Of a DNA stretch of 64,000 nucleotides, positions 57,321 through 64,000 are shown in pieces; the stretch's first letter is position 1; each line of letters begins with the position of its first letter. Below the pieces are notes generated by a model. It searched no databases, had not been told where the DNA came from, and saw nothing but the letters and a program-made list of their open reading frames with translations. The position numbers were made by a program, and so were the translations under genes. Source of the DNA: CAVPWP01 sp050789285 (GTDB taxonomy: Bacteria > Pseudomonadota > Alphaproteobacteria > Rhodobacterales > Rhodobacteraceae); NCBI RefSeq assembly GCF_050789285.1, contig NZ_JBOUVX010000001.1, forward strand, positions 186,001-250,000, given 5' to 3'.

Positions 57321-58301
57321 TCAGGGCCTTTTCACATGCCGGATGTCGGGATGAAGCGAGGCGCCAAGGATGTGATCCGACCGCCGCACCACGTGGCTGG
57401 CCTGCCCGACGATCAGCGGATCGGGCGGCTGCGCGATGGTCGGGTCCTTTTCGGGATAGTCGATACTGTCCAGGAAATGGCGCATGCAGTTCAGCCGCGC
57501 GCGCTTCTTGTCGTCGGACTTGACGATCGTCCATGGCGCGTCGGCGGTGTCGGTATAGAAGAACATCGCCTCCTTCGCCTCGGTGTAGTCGTCCCATTTC
57601 TCGATGCTGGCCTTGTCGATCGGCGACAGCTTCCAGCGCTTGAGCGGGTCGGTCTCGCGTGCCTTGAAGCGGCGCAACTGTTCGGCCCGCGTGACCGAGA
57701 ACCAGTATTTGTAAAGCCGGATTCCGTCGCGCACGAGCATCCGCTCAAGATCGGGCACCTGGCGCATGAACTCGAGATAGTCGTTGGGGGTGCAGAAGCC
57801 CATCACCCGCTCGACGCCGGCGCGGTTGTACCAGGACCGGTCGTAGAAGACCATTTCGCCCACGGTCGGCAGTTCGCGGACATAGCGCTGGAAGAACCAT
57901 TGGCCCTTCTCTTCCCAGGTCGGCGTGTTGAGCGCCACGACCCGCGCCTGCCGGGGATTGAGGTGTTCGGTGAATCGCTTGATCGTGCCGCCCTTGCCGG
58001 CCGCATCGCGCCCTTCGAACAGGATCACGAAGCGTTCGCCCGTCTCCTGCGCCCAAAGCTGGACCTTCAGCAGTTCCGCCTGAAGCCGGGCCTTCTCGGC
58101 CTCGTAGGCGCGGCGCGGAACATGGTTGCGATAGGGGTATTTCCCCGTCTCGAACGCACGTCGGATCACGTCAGGACTTGGGGGGCGGGCCTGATGCTGG
58201 CCGGTGGGCGGGGTCTGCTTCTGAGTCTGGGCCGGTGTGGCCTGGGGGGCCGGCTTTGCCTCGGCCGTTGCGTCGCCGTTCAGAAGGGCGGTCTCTGCCA
58301 T
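57321..58301 (-). CDS. ppk2: Polyphosphate kinase 2
   Basis: 326 residues. A low-complexity Ala/Pro/Gln-rich N-terminus (to about residue 45) precedes the PPK2 core: Walker A FVILFEGRDAAGKGGTIKRFTEHLNPR, Walker B-like MVFYDRSWYNRAGVERVMGFC and lid WKLSPIDKASIEKWDDYTEAKEAMFFYT. It makes nucleoside triphosphates (often GTP or ATP) from polyphosphate. A frame reaching 58652 is rejected; MAETALLNGD is used. Length matches the one-domain class. It is divergent from the cytochrome c gene. Confidence 0.93.
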   Translation of the reverse strand: MAETALLNGDATAEAKPAPQATPAQTQKQTPPTGQHQARPPSPDVIRRAFETGKYPYRNHVPRRAYEAEKARLQAELLKVQLWAQETGERFVILFEGRDAAGKGGTIKRFTEHLNPRQARVVALNTPTWEEKGQWFFQRYVRELPTVGEMVFYDRSWYNRAGVERVMGFCTPNDYLEFMRQVPDLERMLVRDGIRLYKYWFSVTRAEQLRRFKARETDPLKRWKLSPIDKASIEKWDDYTEAKEAMFFYTDTADAPWTIVKSDDKKRARLNCMRHFLDSIDYPEKDPTIAQPPDPLIVGQASHVVRRSDHILGASLHPDIRHVKRP

Positions 58302-58525
58302 CTTCGATCTCCTCGTTCCGTTCGCGCAACCAAGGCAGATTGCGGCCGAGGTGTCGTTGATCCATGTCACAAAACTGTTGCATCGGCCGCCCATTGCGCC
58401 GCCCGTGCGCCGGGAAACCGTTTCAAACGTGCGTTTAGGGAGATCGCCTGACGTAACGTAAGCTTGCGCCGGCCGCGAACGGGGCGTGAGTCTCCGAGGG
58501 TGCGGCAGATCCAGGGGGGTGAAAG

Positions 58526-59362
58526 ATGAACCGACTGCTTTGCCTGTCGCTCGCTCTCTGCGCCGGCTCGGCGGCCTTCGCCGCGCCGTCGACGGAGCGG
58601 GGCGAATATCTTGTGCGGGGGCCGGCCGGGTGCGGGAATTGCCATACGCCACAGGGGCCGGACGGCCCGGACATGACGAAGGAACTGGGCGGCTTCCTTG
58701 TCGAGAAGAACGACCTGTTCGAGGCCTGGGCCCCGAACATCACCCCCGGCGGGCGCACTGCGGGGTGGAGCGACGCCGAGCTTGCCAAAGCCATCCGCGA
58801 GGGGATCCGCCCCGACGGCACCGTCATCGGCCCGCCCATGCCCATCGGGCTTTACCGCGGGCTGTCGGACGACGACCTGCTGTCGATCGTGATGTTCCTT
58901 CGGACCCTGCCGGCCAGCGACAACGTCGTGCCGGCTTCGACCTACAACATCCCGCTTCCGCCCGCCTACGGGCCGCCGATCGACAGCGTCGCGGCGATCC
59001 CCGAAGGCGTGACGGTCGAATACGGCGCCTATCTCGCCGGGCCGGTGGCGCATTGCCTTGAATGCCACACCACCCCGGGCGCGCAGGGTCCGATGTTCGA
59101 CACGCATCTGGGCGCGGGCGGTTTCGAATTCCACGGGCCCTGGGGGGTGTCGGTCTCGGCCAACCTCACGCCGCATGAAGACGGGATCGCCGGATATTCG
59201 GATGACGAGCTGCGCGCGATGATCACGCAAGGCATCCGGCCCGACGGAAGCCGGATGATGCCGCCGATGGGCTTTGCCTACTATGCCGCGACCAAGCCCG
59301 AGGATATCGACGCGATCATCCTCTTCCTGCGGCAACTGCCGCCGCTGCCCGATCCGGGCTGA
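58526..59362 (+). CDS. Exported diheme c-type cytochrome
   Basis: 278 residues. MNRLLCLSLALCAGSAAFAA is a signal peptide. Two heme-binding sites are present, CGNCHT near residue 37 and CLECHT near residue 180, each in a cytochrome c domain with a later Met ligand region (MPIGLYRGLSDDDLLSIVMFLRTLP and MMPPMGFAYYAATKPEDIDAIILFLRQLP). It resembles cytochrome subunits of PQQ-dependent or molybdenum dehydrogenases, but no dehydrogenase is adjacent. It is convergent with bhcD (6 bases between the stops). Confidence 0.9.
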   Translation: MNRLLCLSLALCAGSAAFAAPSTERGEYLVRGPAGCGNCHTPQGPDGPDMTKELGGFLVEKNDLFEAWAPNITPGGRTAGWSDAELAKAIREGIRPDGTVIGPPMPIGLYRGLSDDDLLSIVMFLRTLPASDNVVPASTYNIPLPPAYGPPIDSVAAIPEGVTVEYGAYLAGPVAHCLECHTTPGAQGPMFDTHLGAGGFEFHGPWGVSVSANLTPHEDGIAGYSDDELRAMITQGIRPDGSRMMPPMGFAYYAATKPEDIDAIILFLRQLPPLPDPG

Positions 59363-59368
59363 GGCCGC

Positions 59369-60334
59369 CTACAGCGCGGCCTCGGTCGCCAGACCCCGTT
59401 CCGCCGCAAGGCGGGCCGCGACCGAGGCCACCGCAAGATCCTGAAGCCCGACGCCGGTGCCGTCAAAGACCGTCACCTCGTCGTCCGACGTCCGGCCGGG
59501 ATGCGTTCCGTTGATCACCGCCCCGAGCGGGGTGATGTCCCCGGCCTCGATGGTCCGCGCCGCCACTGCGTGCTGGGCTTCGCCGATCGAGACCGATTGC
59601 GCCACCTCGTCGGTAAAGACGGTGGCCCCGGCAAGGATCATCGGGTCAAGCTCCTGCTTGCCCATGGTGTCGGTCCCCATGCAGGCGATATGCGTGCCGG
59701 GACGGATCCACACCTGCATCAGCAGGGGCTCGAACGCCGAGGTGATGGTGATGATCGCGTCGGCCTCGGCGCACAGCGCCTCGCGCTCGACGGCCTCGAA
59801 GGGAAGGCCGATCTCCTCGGCCACCGCCGCCAGCCGCGGCAGCATGTCGGGGTGCGGGTTCCAGGCCAGCACCTTCTCGAAGGCGCGCACCTCAGCCGCG
59901 GCGCGCAGCTGGAAGGTCGACTGGTGCCCGGCGCCCACCATTCCCAGCACCTTGGCGTCCTTGCGCGCAAGATGGGCGATCGACACGGCGCTCGCCGCGG
60001 CGGTGCGTACCGCCGTCAGGTAGTTTCCGCCCACCAGCGCCGACAGCCGCCCCGTGTCGGGATCGAAGAGGAAAACGGTCGACTGATGGTTGGTCAGACC
60101 CTTCGCCATGTTCCCCGGCCAGTAGCCGCCCGCTTTCACGCCCAGCACAAGACCGGCCCGGTCGAAGCCCGACTTGAAGCCGTAAAGCGCATCTGCGTGC
60201 CCGATCGCCTCGCGCACGACGGGGAAGTTGCGGGCGTCGCCACGCGCCATGGCGCCGAACACCGCCTCGACCGCCGCAAAGGCGTCGGCGCGACCGACGA
60301 CCTTCTGGCACACCTCTTCGTTGACGATCAGCAT
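59369..60334 (-). CDS. bhcD: Iminosuccinate reductase BhcD (ornithine cyclodeaminase/mu-crystallin family)
   Basis: 321 residues. The ornithine cyclodeaminase/mu-crystallin fold is clear: YGFKSGFDRAGLVLGVKAGGYWPGN, LSALVGGNYLTAVRTAAASAVSIAHLARKDAKVLGMVGAGHQSTFQLRAA (NAD(P)-binding GxGxQ) and GTHIACMGTDTMGKQELDPMIL. In the beta-hydroxyaspartate cycle BhcD reduces iminosuccinate to aspartate, closing the cycle. The family alone is broad, but the order bhcA-bhcB-bhcC-bhcD is diagnostic. It is 135 bases after bhcC, with a hairpin in the gap, and is the last gene of the operon. Confidence 0.92.
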   Translation of the reverse strand: MLIVNEEVCQKVVGRADAFAAVEAVFGAMARGDARNFPVVREAIGHADALYGFKSGFDRAGLVLGVKAGGYWPGNMAKGLTNHQSTVFLFDPDTGRLSALVGGNYLTAVRTAAASAVSIAHLARKDAKVLGMVGAGHQSTFQLRAAAEVRAFEKVLAWNPHPDMLPRLAAVAEEIGLPFEAVEREALCAEADAIITITSAFEPLLMQVWIRPGTHIACMGTDTMGKQELDPMILAGATVFTDEVAQSVSIGEAQHAVAARTIEAGDITPLGAVINGTHPGRTSDDEVTVFDGTGVGLQDLAVASVAARLAAERGLATEAAL

Positions 60335-60390
60335 GCTTGCCTCCCTCGCGTTCGATCAGGGTCCGGGGCCGCCCATGCGACCCTTCCGGG

Positions 60391-60455
60391 TTTCTTCTTG
60401 GGTCAAATATCCCCGCCGGAGGCCTCGTCCGGGCCGGGGCCCTGCCGGGCCCCGG
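60391..60455 (-). repeat. Intergenic hairpin element between bhcC and bhcD
   Basis: CCGGGGCCC (60434-60442) and GGGCCCCGG (60447-60455) form a perfect 9-bp stem with a TGCC loop. Directly before it is TTTCTTCTTGGGTCAAATAT (60391-60410) followed by CCCCGCCGGAGGC. I recall similar TTTCTT...GGTCAAA-TA-CCC...hairpin blocks from many intergenic regions in this family, so it may be a copy of a dispersed repeat. In the operon it may tune bhcD expression. Confidence 0.5.
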
Positions 60456-60469
60456 TTCGGGCGATCAGC

Positions 60470-61633
60470 TCAATAGGCCTTCCCGCGCGCCGACACCGGC
60501 CAGACGACCTCGACCTTGCCGTTGCGGACGCCCACGTACCAGTCGTGCACGTTGCAGGTCGGGTCGCAGTGCCCGGGCACCAGGCGCAGCTTGTCGTTGA
60601 CCGTCAGCACGCCGTCCGGATCCTCGACCACGCCGTGCTCGTCCGAGCACTTGACGTATTTCACGTCCGTCCGACCGAAGATCACGGGAAGACCCGAATC
60701 CACCGACTGCGCCTTGAGGCCCGCGTCGACGATCGCCTTGCCGGGCTTGGCGTGGCTCATCACGCTGGTCAGGATGAAGAGGGCGTTCTCCCACTCGCCC
60801 TGGTCGATGCGCTTGCCCTCCTTGTCGAGGATACGCCCGTAGTCCGCGTCCATGAAGGCGTAGGAGCCGCACTGAAGCTCGTTGTAGACGCCGCTCGTCG
60901 ACTCGAAATAGTAGCTGCCGGTGCCGCCACCGCCGACGATGTCGCACTCCAGGCCCTCGGCCTTCAGCGCATCGACCGCGTCCTTCACCATCGCCACGGC
61001 GATGCCGATCTTGGCCTTGCGGTCATCGTAGCTGTCGAGGTGCTGCATCGCGCCCTGATAGGCCTGGATGCCGGAGAACTTCAGTCCCGGGGCGGCGTCG
61101 ATCGCACGCGCGATCTCGACCACCGCGGGCGTCGTCGTCACGCCGCAGCGCCCTGCGCCGCAGTCGATCTCGACCAGGCACTCGATCGTGGTGCCGTGCT
61201 TCACGGCCGCCGCAGACAAGTCGGCAACGTTCGCAAGGTCATCGACGCAGCAGATCGTGCGTGCCCCAAGCTTCGGCATCCGCGCCAGCCGGTCGATCTT
61301 GGCGGGGTCGCGCACCTGGTTCGACACCAGCACGTCCTTGATTCCGCCGCGGGCGAAGACCTCGGCCTCGCTGACCTTCTGGCAGCAGACGCCGACCGCG
61401 CCGCCCAGCGATTCCTGCAGCTTGGCCACGTCGACGGACTTGTGCATCTTGCCGTGCACCCGGTGGCGCATGCCATGCGCCTTGGCATAATCGCCCATCT
61501 TCTTGATGTTCCGCTCGAGCGCGCCAAGGTCGAGGACCAGGCAGGGCGTCTGGATATCCGCCTCGTCCATGCCGGGCAGTGCGGGGATGTCATAGCCCAC
61601 TTCGAGGCCATCGAATTTGGTCGGTGCGTTCAT
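60470..61633 (-). CDS. bhcC: Beta-hydroxyaspartate aldolase BhcC (D-threonine aldolase family)
   Basis: 387 residues. MNAPTKFDGLEVGYDIPALPGMDEADIQTPCLVLDLGALERNIKKM is the family opening. The alanine-racemase-like PLP lysine lies in RVHGKMHKSVDVAKLQ, with VEIDCGAGRCGV, and a metal-binding His/Cys site near the C-terminus (VPGHCDPTCNVHDWYVGVRNGKVE). It condenses glycine with glyoxylate to 3-hydroxyaspartate. Spacing to bhcB is only 12 bases. The family also includes D-threonine aldolase, but neighbours fix the role. Confidence 0.93.
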   Translation of the reverse strand: MNAPTKFDGLEVGYDIPALPGMDEADIQTPCLVLDLGALERNIKKMGDYAKAHGMRHRVHGKMHKSVDVAKLQESLGGAVGVCCQKVSEAEVFARGGIKDVLVSNQVRDPAKIDRLARMPKLGARTICCVDDLANVADLSAAAVKHGTTIECLVEIDCGAGRCGVTTTPAVVEIARAIDAAPGLKFSGIQAYQGAMQHLDSYDDRKAKIGIAVAMVKDAVDALKAEGLECDIVGGGGTGSYYFESTSGVYNELQCGSYAFMDADYGRILDKEGKRIDQGEWENALFILTSVMSHAKPGKAIVDAGLKAQSVDSGLPVIFGRTDVKYVKCSDEHGVVEDPDGVLTVNDKLRLVPGHCDPTCNVHDWYVGVRNGKVEVVWPVSARGKAY

Positions 61634-61645
61634 CGGGATGTCTCC

Positions 61646-62620
61646 TCAGGCCTTGATCCAGGGCAGCGTGTCCAGGTCGACATTGCCGCCGGTGATGATG
61701 ACGCCCACGCGCTTGCCGCGGAACGTCTCGGGGTTCTTCAGGATGGTGGCCAGCGGCACGGCGCAGCTGGCTTCCATCACGATCTTCATGCGCTTCCAGG
61801 TCAGCTTCATCGCGTCGATGATCTCCTGCTCGCTGGCGGTCAGGATGTCGGTGACGTGGTGCGACACGAAATGCCAGGTCAGGTCCTTCAGCGGCACCTT
61901 CAGCCCGTCGGCGACGGTCTCGGGCGCGTCGTCGGCGATGATGTGGCCGGCCTTGAAGCTGCGATAGGCATCGTCGGCCTGCTCGGGCTCGGCGGCGTAG
62001 ATCTCGACGCCAGGCGCGATGTTCGACAGCGTCAGACAGCAGCCCGACACCATGCCGCCGCCGCCGATCGGTGCGATCACCGCATCAAGCCCCTCGACCT
62101 GCTCGACCAGCTCGCGCGAGCAGGTGCCCTGACCGGCGATCACGCGCGGGTCGTTGTAGGGATGCACGAACTCGGCCCCGGTCGCGGCCTGGACCTGGGC
62201 GAAGACCGCCTCGCGCGACGAGGTCGAGGGTTCGCATTCGGTGATGAGGCCGCCATAGCCGCGCACGGCGTCTTTCTTGGCCTGCGGCGCGGTGCGGGGC
62301 ATCACGACATGGCAGGGAATGCCGCGCCGCCCGGCGGCGTAGGACAGGCTCAGTGCGTGGTTGCCGCTGGAATGCGTGGCCACGCCCCTTTTCGCCATCT
62401 CGTCCGAGAGGCCGAAGACCGCGTTCGAGGCGCCGCGCACCTTGAAGGCGCCGGCCTTCTGGAAGTTCTCGCACTTGAAGAACAACTCGGCCCCGGTCAG
62501 TTCGTTGAAGTAGCTCGAGGTGAGGATCGGCGTGCGGTGGATGTAGGGCCGGATCCGCTCGTGCGCGGCGACAACGTCGTCGTAGGTGGGGATCACGGCG
62601 GGCGGGGTCATGTCGTTCAT
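61646..62620 (-). CDS. bhcB: Beta-hydroxyaspartate dehydratase BhcB (serine/threonine dehydratase family)
   Basis: 324 residues starting MNDMTPPAVIPTYDDVVAAHERI, with AAGGAGG five bases upstream; a GTG five codons earlier overlaps bhcA and is less likely. The PLP lysine is in CENFQKAGAFKVRGASNAV, and SSGNHALSLSYAAGRRGIP and APIGGGGMVSGC bind the cofactor. It dehydrates 3-hydroxyaspartate to iminosuccinate. It lies between bhcA and bhcC with minimal spacing. Confidence 0.93.
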   Translation of the reverse strand: MNDMTPPAVIPTYDDVVAAHERIRPYIHRTPILTSSYFNELTGAELFFKCENFQKAGAFKVRGASNAVFGLSDEMAKRGVATHSSGNHALSLSYAAGRRGIPCHVVMPRTAPQAKKDAVRGYGGLITECEPSTSSREAVFAQVQAATGAEFVHPYNDPRVIAGQGTCSRELVEQVEGLDAVIAPIGGGGMVSGCCLTLSNIAPGVEIYAAEPEQADDAYRSFKAGHIIADDAPETVADGLKVPLKDLTWHFVSHHVTDILTASEQEIIDAMKLTWKRMKIVMEASCAVPLATILKNPETFRGKRVGVIITGGNVDLDTLPWIKA

Positions 62621-62631
62621 CGATGCCTCCT

Positions 62632-63846
62632 TCACGCGGCGGCCTGCGCGGCGGCGACCTTGCCGCCCGCGCGCCAGAACTCCTGCGCCGCCGCGACGCC
62701 GGAGCCCAGTGTGATCGGATAGCCGAGGTCGGCCATCGCCATTTCGATGGTGGCAAGTCCCGACAGAGCCATCGGCTCGGTCAGGCTGCCCAGATGCCCG
62801 ATGCGGAAGGCGCGGCCGTTCATCTGACCAAGGCCAACGCCGAAACTCATCCCGTAAGTGTCGTAGGCGTGATCGGTCAGCCGGTTGCTGTCGAAGCCGT
62901 CGGGCACGTAGATCGCGCTGACCGTGTCGGAATAAAGCGACGGCTCGGCCGCGCAGAGCTTCATCCCCCAGGCCGCCACGGCCCGACGCACGCCTTCAGC
63001 CATCCGGTGATGGCGGGCGAACACGTTGTCGAGGCCTTCCGCCATCAGCATGTCGACGCTTGCGCGCAGCCCGTGCAGAAGCTGCAGCGGTGGGGTATAG
63101 GGATAGCCGCCCCGGGCATTGGCCTGGGTCATGTCCCGGAAATCGAAGTAGGTGCGCGGCAGCGTCGCCGTTTCCATCGCCGCCATGGCCTTCTGACTGA
63201 CGCCGACGATGGCGATGCCGGTGGCCAGCATGAAGCCCTTCTGGCTGCCGGTGACGGCCAGATCGACGCCCCAATCGTCCATGCGGAAATCCATCGAGGC
63301 CAGCGACGACACCGCGTCGACCATCAGCAGTGCCGGATGGCCGGCGGCGTTCATCGCCGCGCGGACCGCGCCGATGTCGGACTTCACGCCGGTCGCGGTT
63401 TCGTTGTGGGTGACGAGGACCGCCTTGATCGTGTGGTCCGCGTCGGCGCCAAGCCGTTCGCCGAAACGGTCGGCGGGCGCGCCGGTGCCCCAGACGCAGT
63501 CGATGATCTCGACGTCAAGCCCGTGACGCTGGCAGAGGTCGATCCAGCGATGCGAGAACATGCCATAGCGCGCGATCAGAACCTTGTCGCCGGGCGACAG
63601 CGTGTTCGACACCGCGGCTTCCCATCCGCCGGTGCCGCTGCCCGGAAAGGTAACGATCTGTCCGGTCTCTGTCTTGAACACCGTCTTCAGGTCGGCAAGC
63701 AGCGGGCCCAGAAACTCGGCAAAGTCGCGCGCCCGATGGTCGGACGTCGGGGTGTTCATCGCGTGGCGCAGCGCCTCGGGCATGTTGGTCGGGCCCGGGA
63801 TGAAGACCGGGTTCTGGTCGCGAAGTGCGGGGGCGTGACGTGACAT
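62632..63846 (-). CDS. bhcA: Aspartate-glyoxylate aminotransferase BhcA
   Basis: 404 residues starting MSRHAPALRDQNPVFIPGPTNMPEALRHAMNTPTSDHR, with GGGAGGAAGCAGG just upstream; the frame extends to 63981 through AT-rich promoter DNA and is rejected. This is a class V PLP aminotransferase: VTFPGSGTGGWEAAVSNTLSPGD, LMVDAVSSLASMDFRMDDWGVDLAVTGSQKGFMLATG with the PLP lysine in GSQKG. It transfers the amino group of aspartate to glyoxylate, giving glycine and oxaloacetate. It is the first gene of bhcABCD. A plain serine-glyoxylate or alanine-glyoxylate aminotransferase is excluded only by context. Confidence 0.94.
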   Translation of the reverse strand: MSRHAPALRDQNPVFIPGPTNMPEALRHAMNTPTSDHRARDFAEFLGPLLADLKTVFKTETGQIVTFPGSGTGGWEAAVSNTLSPGDKVLIARYGMFSHRWIDLCQRHGLDVEIIDCVWGTGAPADRFGERLGADADHTIKAVLVTHNETATGVKSDIGAVRAAMNAAGHPALLMVDAVSSLASMDFRMDDWGVDLAVTGSQKGFMLATGIAIVGVSQKAMAAMETATLPRTYFDFRDMTQANARGGYPYTPPLQLLHGLRASVDMLMAEGLDNVFARHHRMAEGVRRAVAAWGMKLCAAEPSLYSDTVSAIYVPDGFDSNRLTDHAYDTYGMSFGVGLGQMNGRAFRIGHLGSLTEPMALSGLATIEMAMADLGYPITLGSGVAAAQEFWRAGGKVAAAQAAA

Positions 63847-63903
63847 CCTGCTTCCTCCCTGAACGGACAAGCGGCAACATGACGCCCGCCGGCAGATTTT
63901 GCA

Positions 63904-63988
63904 ATTTTTCTGGAAAAATATTTCACTGTGTATTAGTTTGCAATCAGTATACTGAAAAACAACAGAATTATGATTTTCCACTTTTCAG
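63904..63988 (-). promoter_or_regulatory. bhcABCD promoter and dyad operators
   Basis: On minus, TTGCAA (63943-63938) and TATTTT (63920-63915) lie 17 bases apart, a plausible -35/-10 about 70 bases before bhcA. ATTTTTC/GAAAAAT (63904-63919) is a 7-bp dyad over the -10. CTGAAAA (63952-63958) and TTTTCAG (63982-63988) form a wider dyad upstream of -35. These are candidate sites for the IclR-type regulator BhcR, whose gene usually lies divergently next to bhcA and would begin beyond the window. Confidence 0.6.
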
Positions 63989-64000
63989 ATTTTCAATTGA

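Noticed and set aside
59501..62722. A 1073-codon open frame on plus across the bhc operon
   Set aside because: It is antisense to three strongly recognised enzymes, has a shadow-like composition rich in Arg, Gly, His and Asp, and has no domain motif. High GC with few stop codons explains it.

Overview
This window is about 64 kb of high-GC, densely packed chromosomal DNA from an alphaproteobacterium, most likely family Rhodobacteraceae/Paracoccaceae. The supporting signs are the ctaC-ctaB-(small ORF)-ctaG-ctaE-surf1-thrC layout, a ribB fused to a degenerate ribA domain, mmcB behind a GTTC-N7-GTTC LexA box, a CtrA-type TTAA-N7-TTAA site before dprA, a tRNA-His with a G1:U72 pair, A73 and no encoded G at -1, and a complete bhcABCD (beta-hydroxyaspartate cycle) operon. 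I see no insertion sequences, integrases, phage genes or CRISPR arrays; this looks like core genome.

Layout. 1-3274 (minus): capsule export and linker genes kpsS, an OPX lipoprotein and kpsC (cut by the window edge). 3441-6691 (plus): riboflavin operon ribE, an unknown gene, ribBX, ribH, then nusB, all joined by 4-base overlaps. 6716-11093: nuclease-family hydrolase, small membrane protein, a structured intergenic region, SOS-type mmcB, small acidic protein, GNAT, tRNA-His, cardiolipin synthase. 11122-13994 (minus): sulfate activation (sat-cysC fusion) and thioredoxin reductase. 14229-26641 (minus): a long Tad/Flp pilus cluster running from two tandem pilins through cpaB, secretin, OmpA-like lipoprotein, tadZ, tadA, tadB, tadC, two TPR lipoproteins and prepilin peptidase to an AAA+ ATPase; intrinsic terminators split it. 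26987-29728: lytic transglycosylase, small GNAT, 3-oxoacid CoA-transferase. 29820-35272 (minus): topA, dprA, tldD.

35488-42949 (plus): cytochrome c oxidase subunits II and III with assembly factors, then thrC, an M16 peptidase and a GNAT. 43028-47547 (plus): PaiB-like protein, MBL-fold protein, FAD-linked oxidase, and an ArsR regulator with its likely operator and a co-transcribed MFS exporter. 47680-52909 (minus): adenine salvage pair mtnP-apt, a small protein, HrpB helicase and a DUF3108 protein. 52957-58301: meaB, rpmB with promoter and terminator, a copper-chaperone pair, sirtuin, LMW phosphatase and PPK2. 58526-59362: diheme cytochrome c. 59369-63846 (minus): bhcABCD, turning two glyoxylate into oxaloacetate, behind an AT-rich promoter with dyad elements at the right edge; the usual IclR-type regulator bhcR would lie just outside.

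Most long ORFs opposite these genes are high-GC shadows. The least explained parts are the unknown gene inside the riboflavin operon (4037-4603), the AAA+ ATPase ending the Tad cluster, the structured non-coding stretch at 7914-8122, and several perfect dyads in intergenic DNA. All family assignments come from reading motifs; no searches were run.
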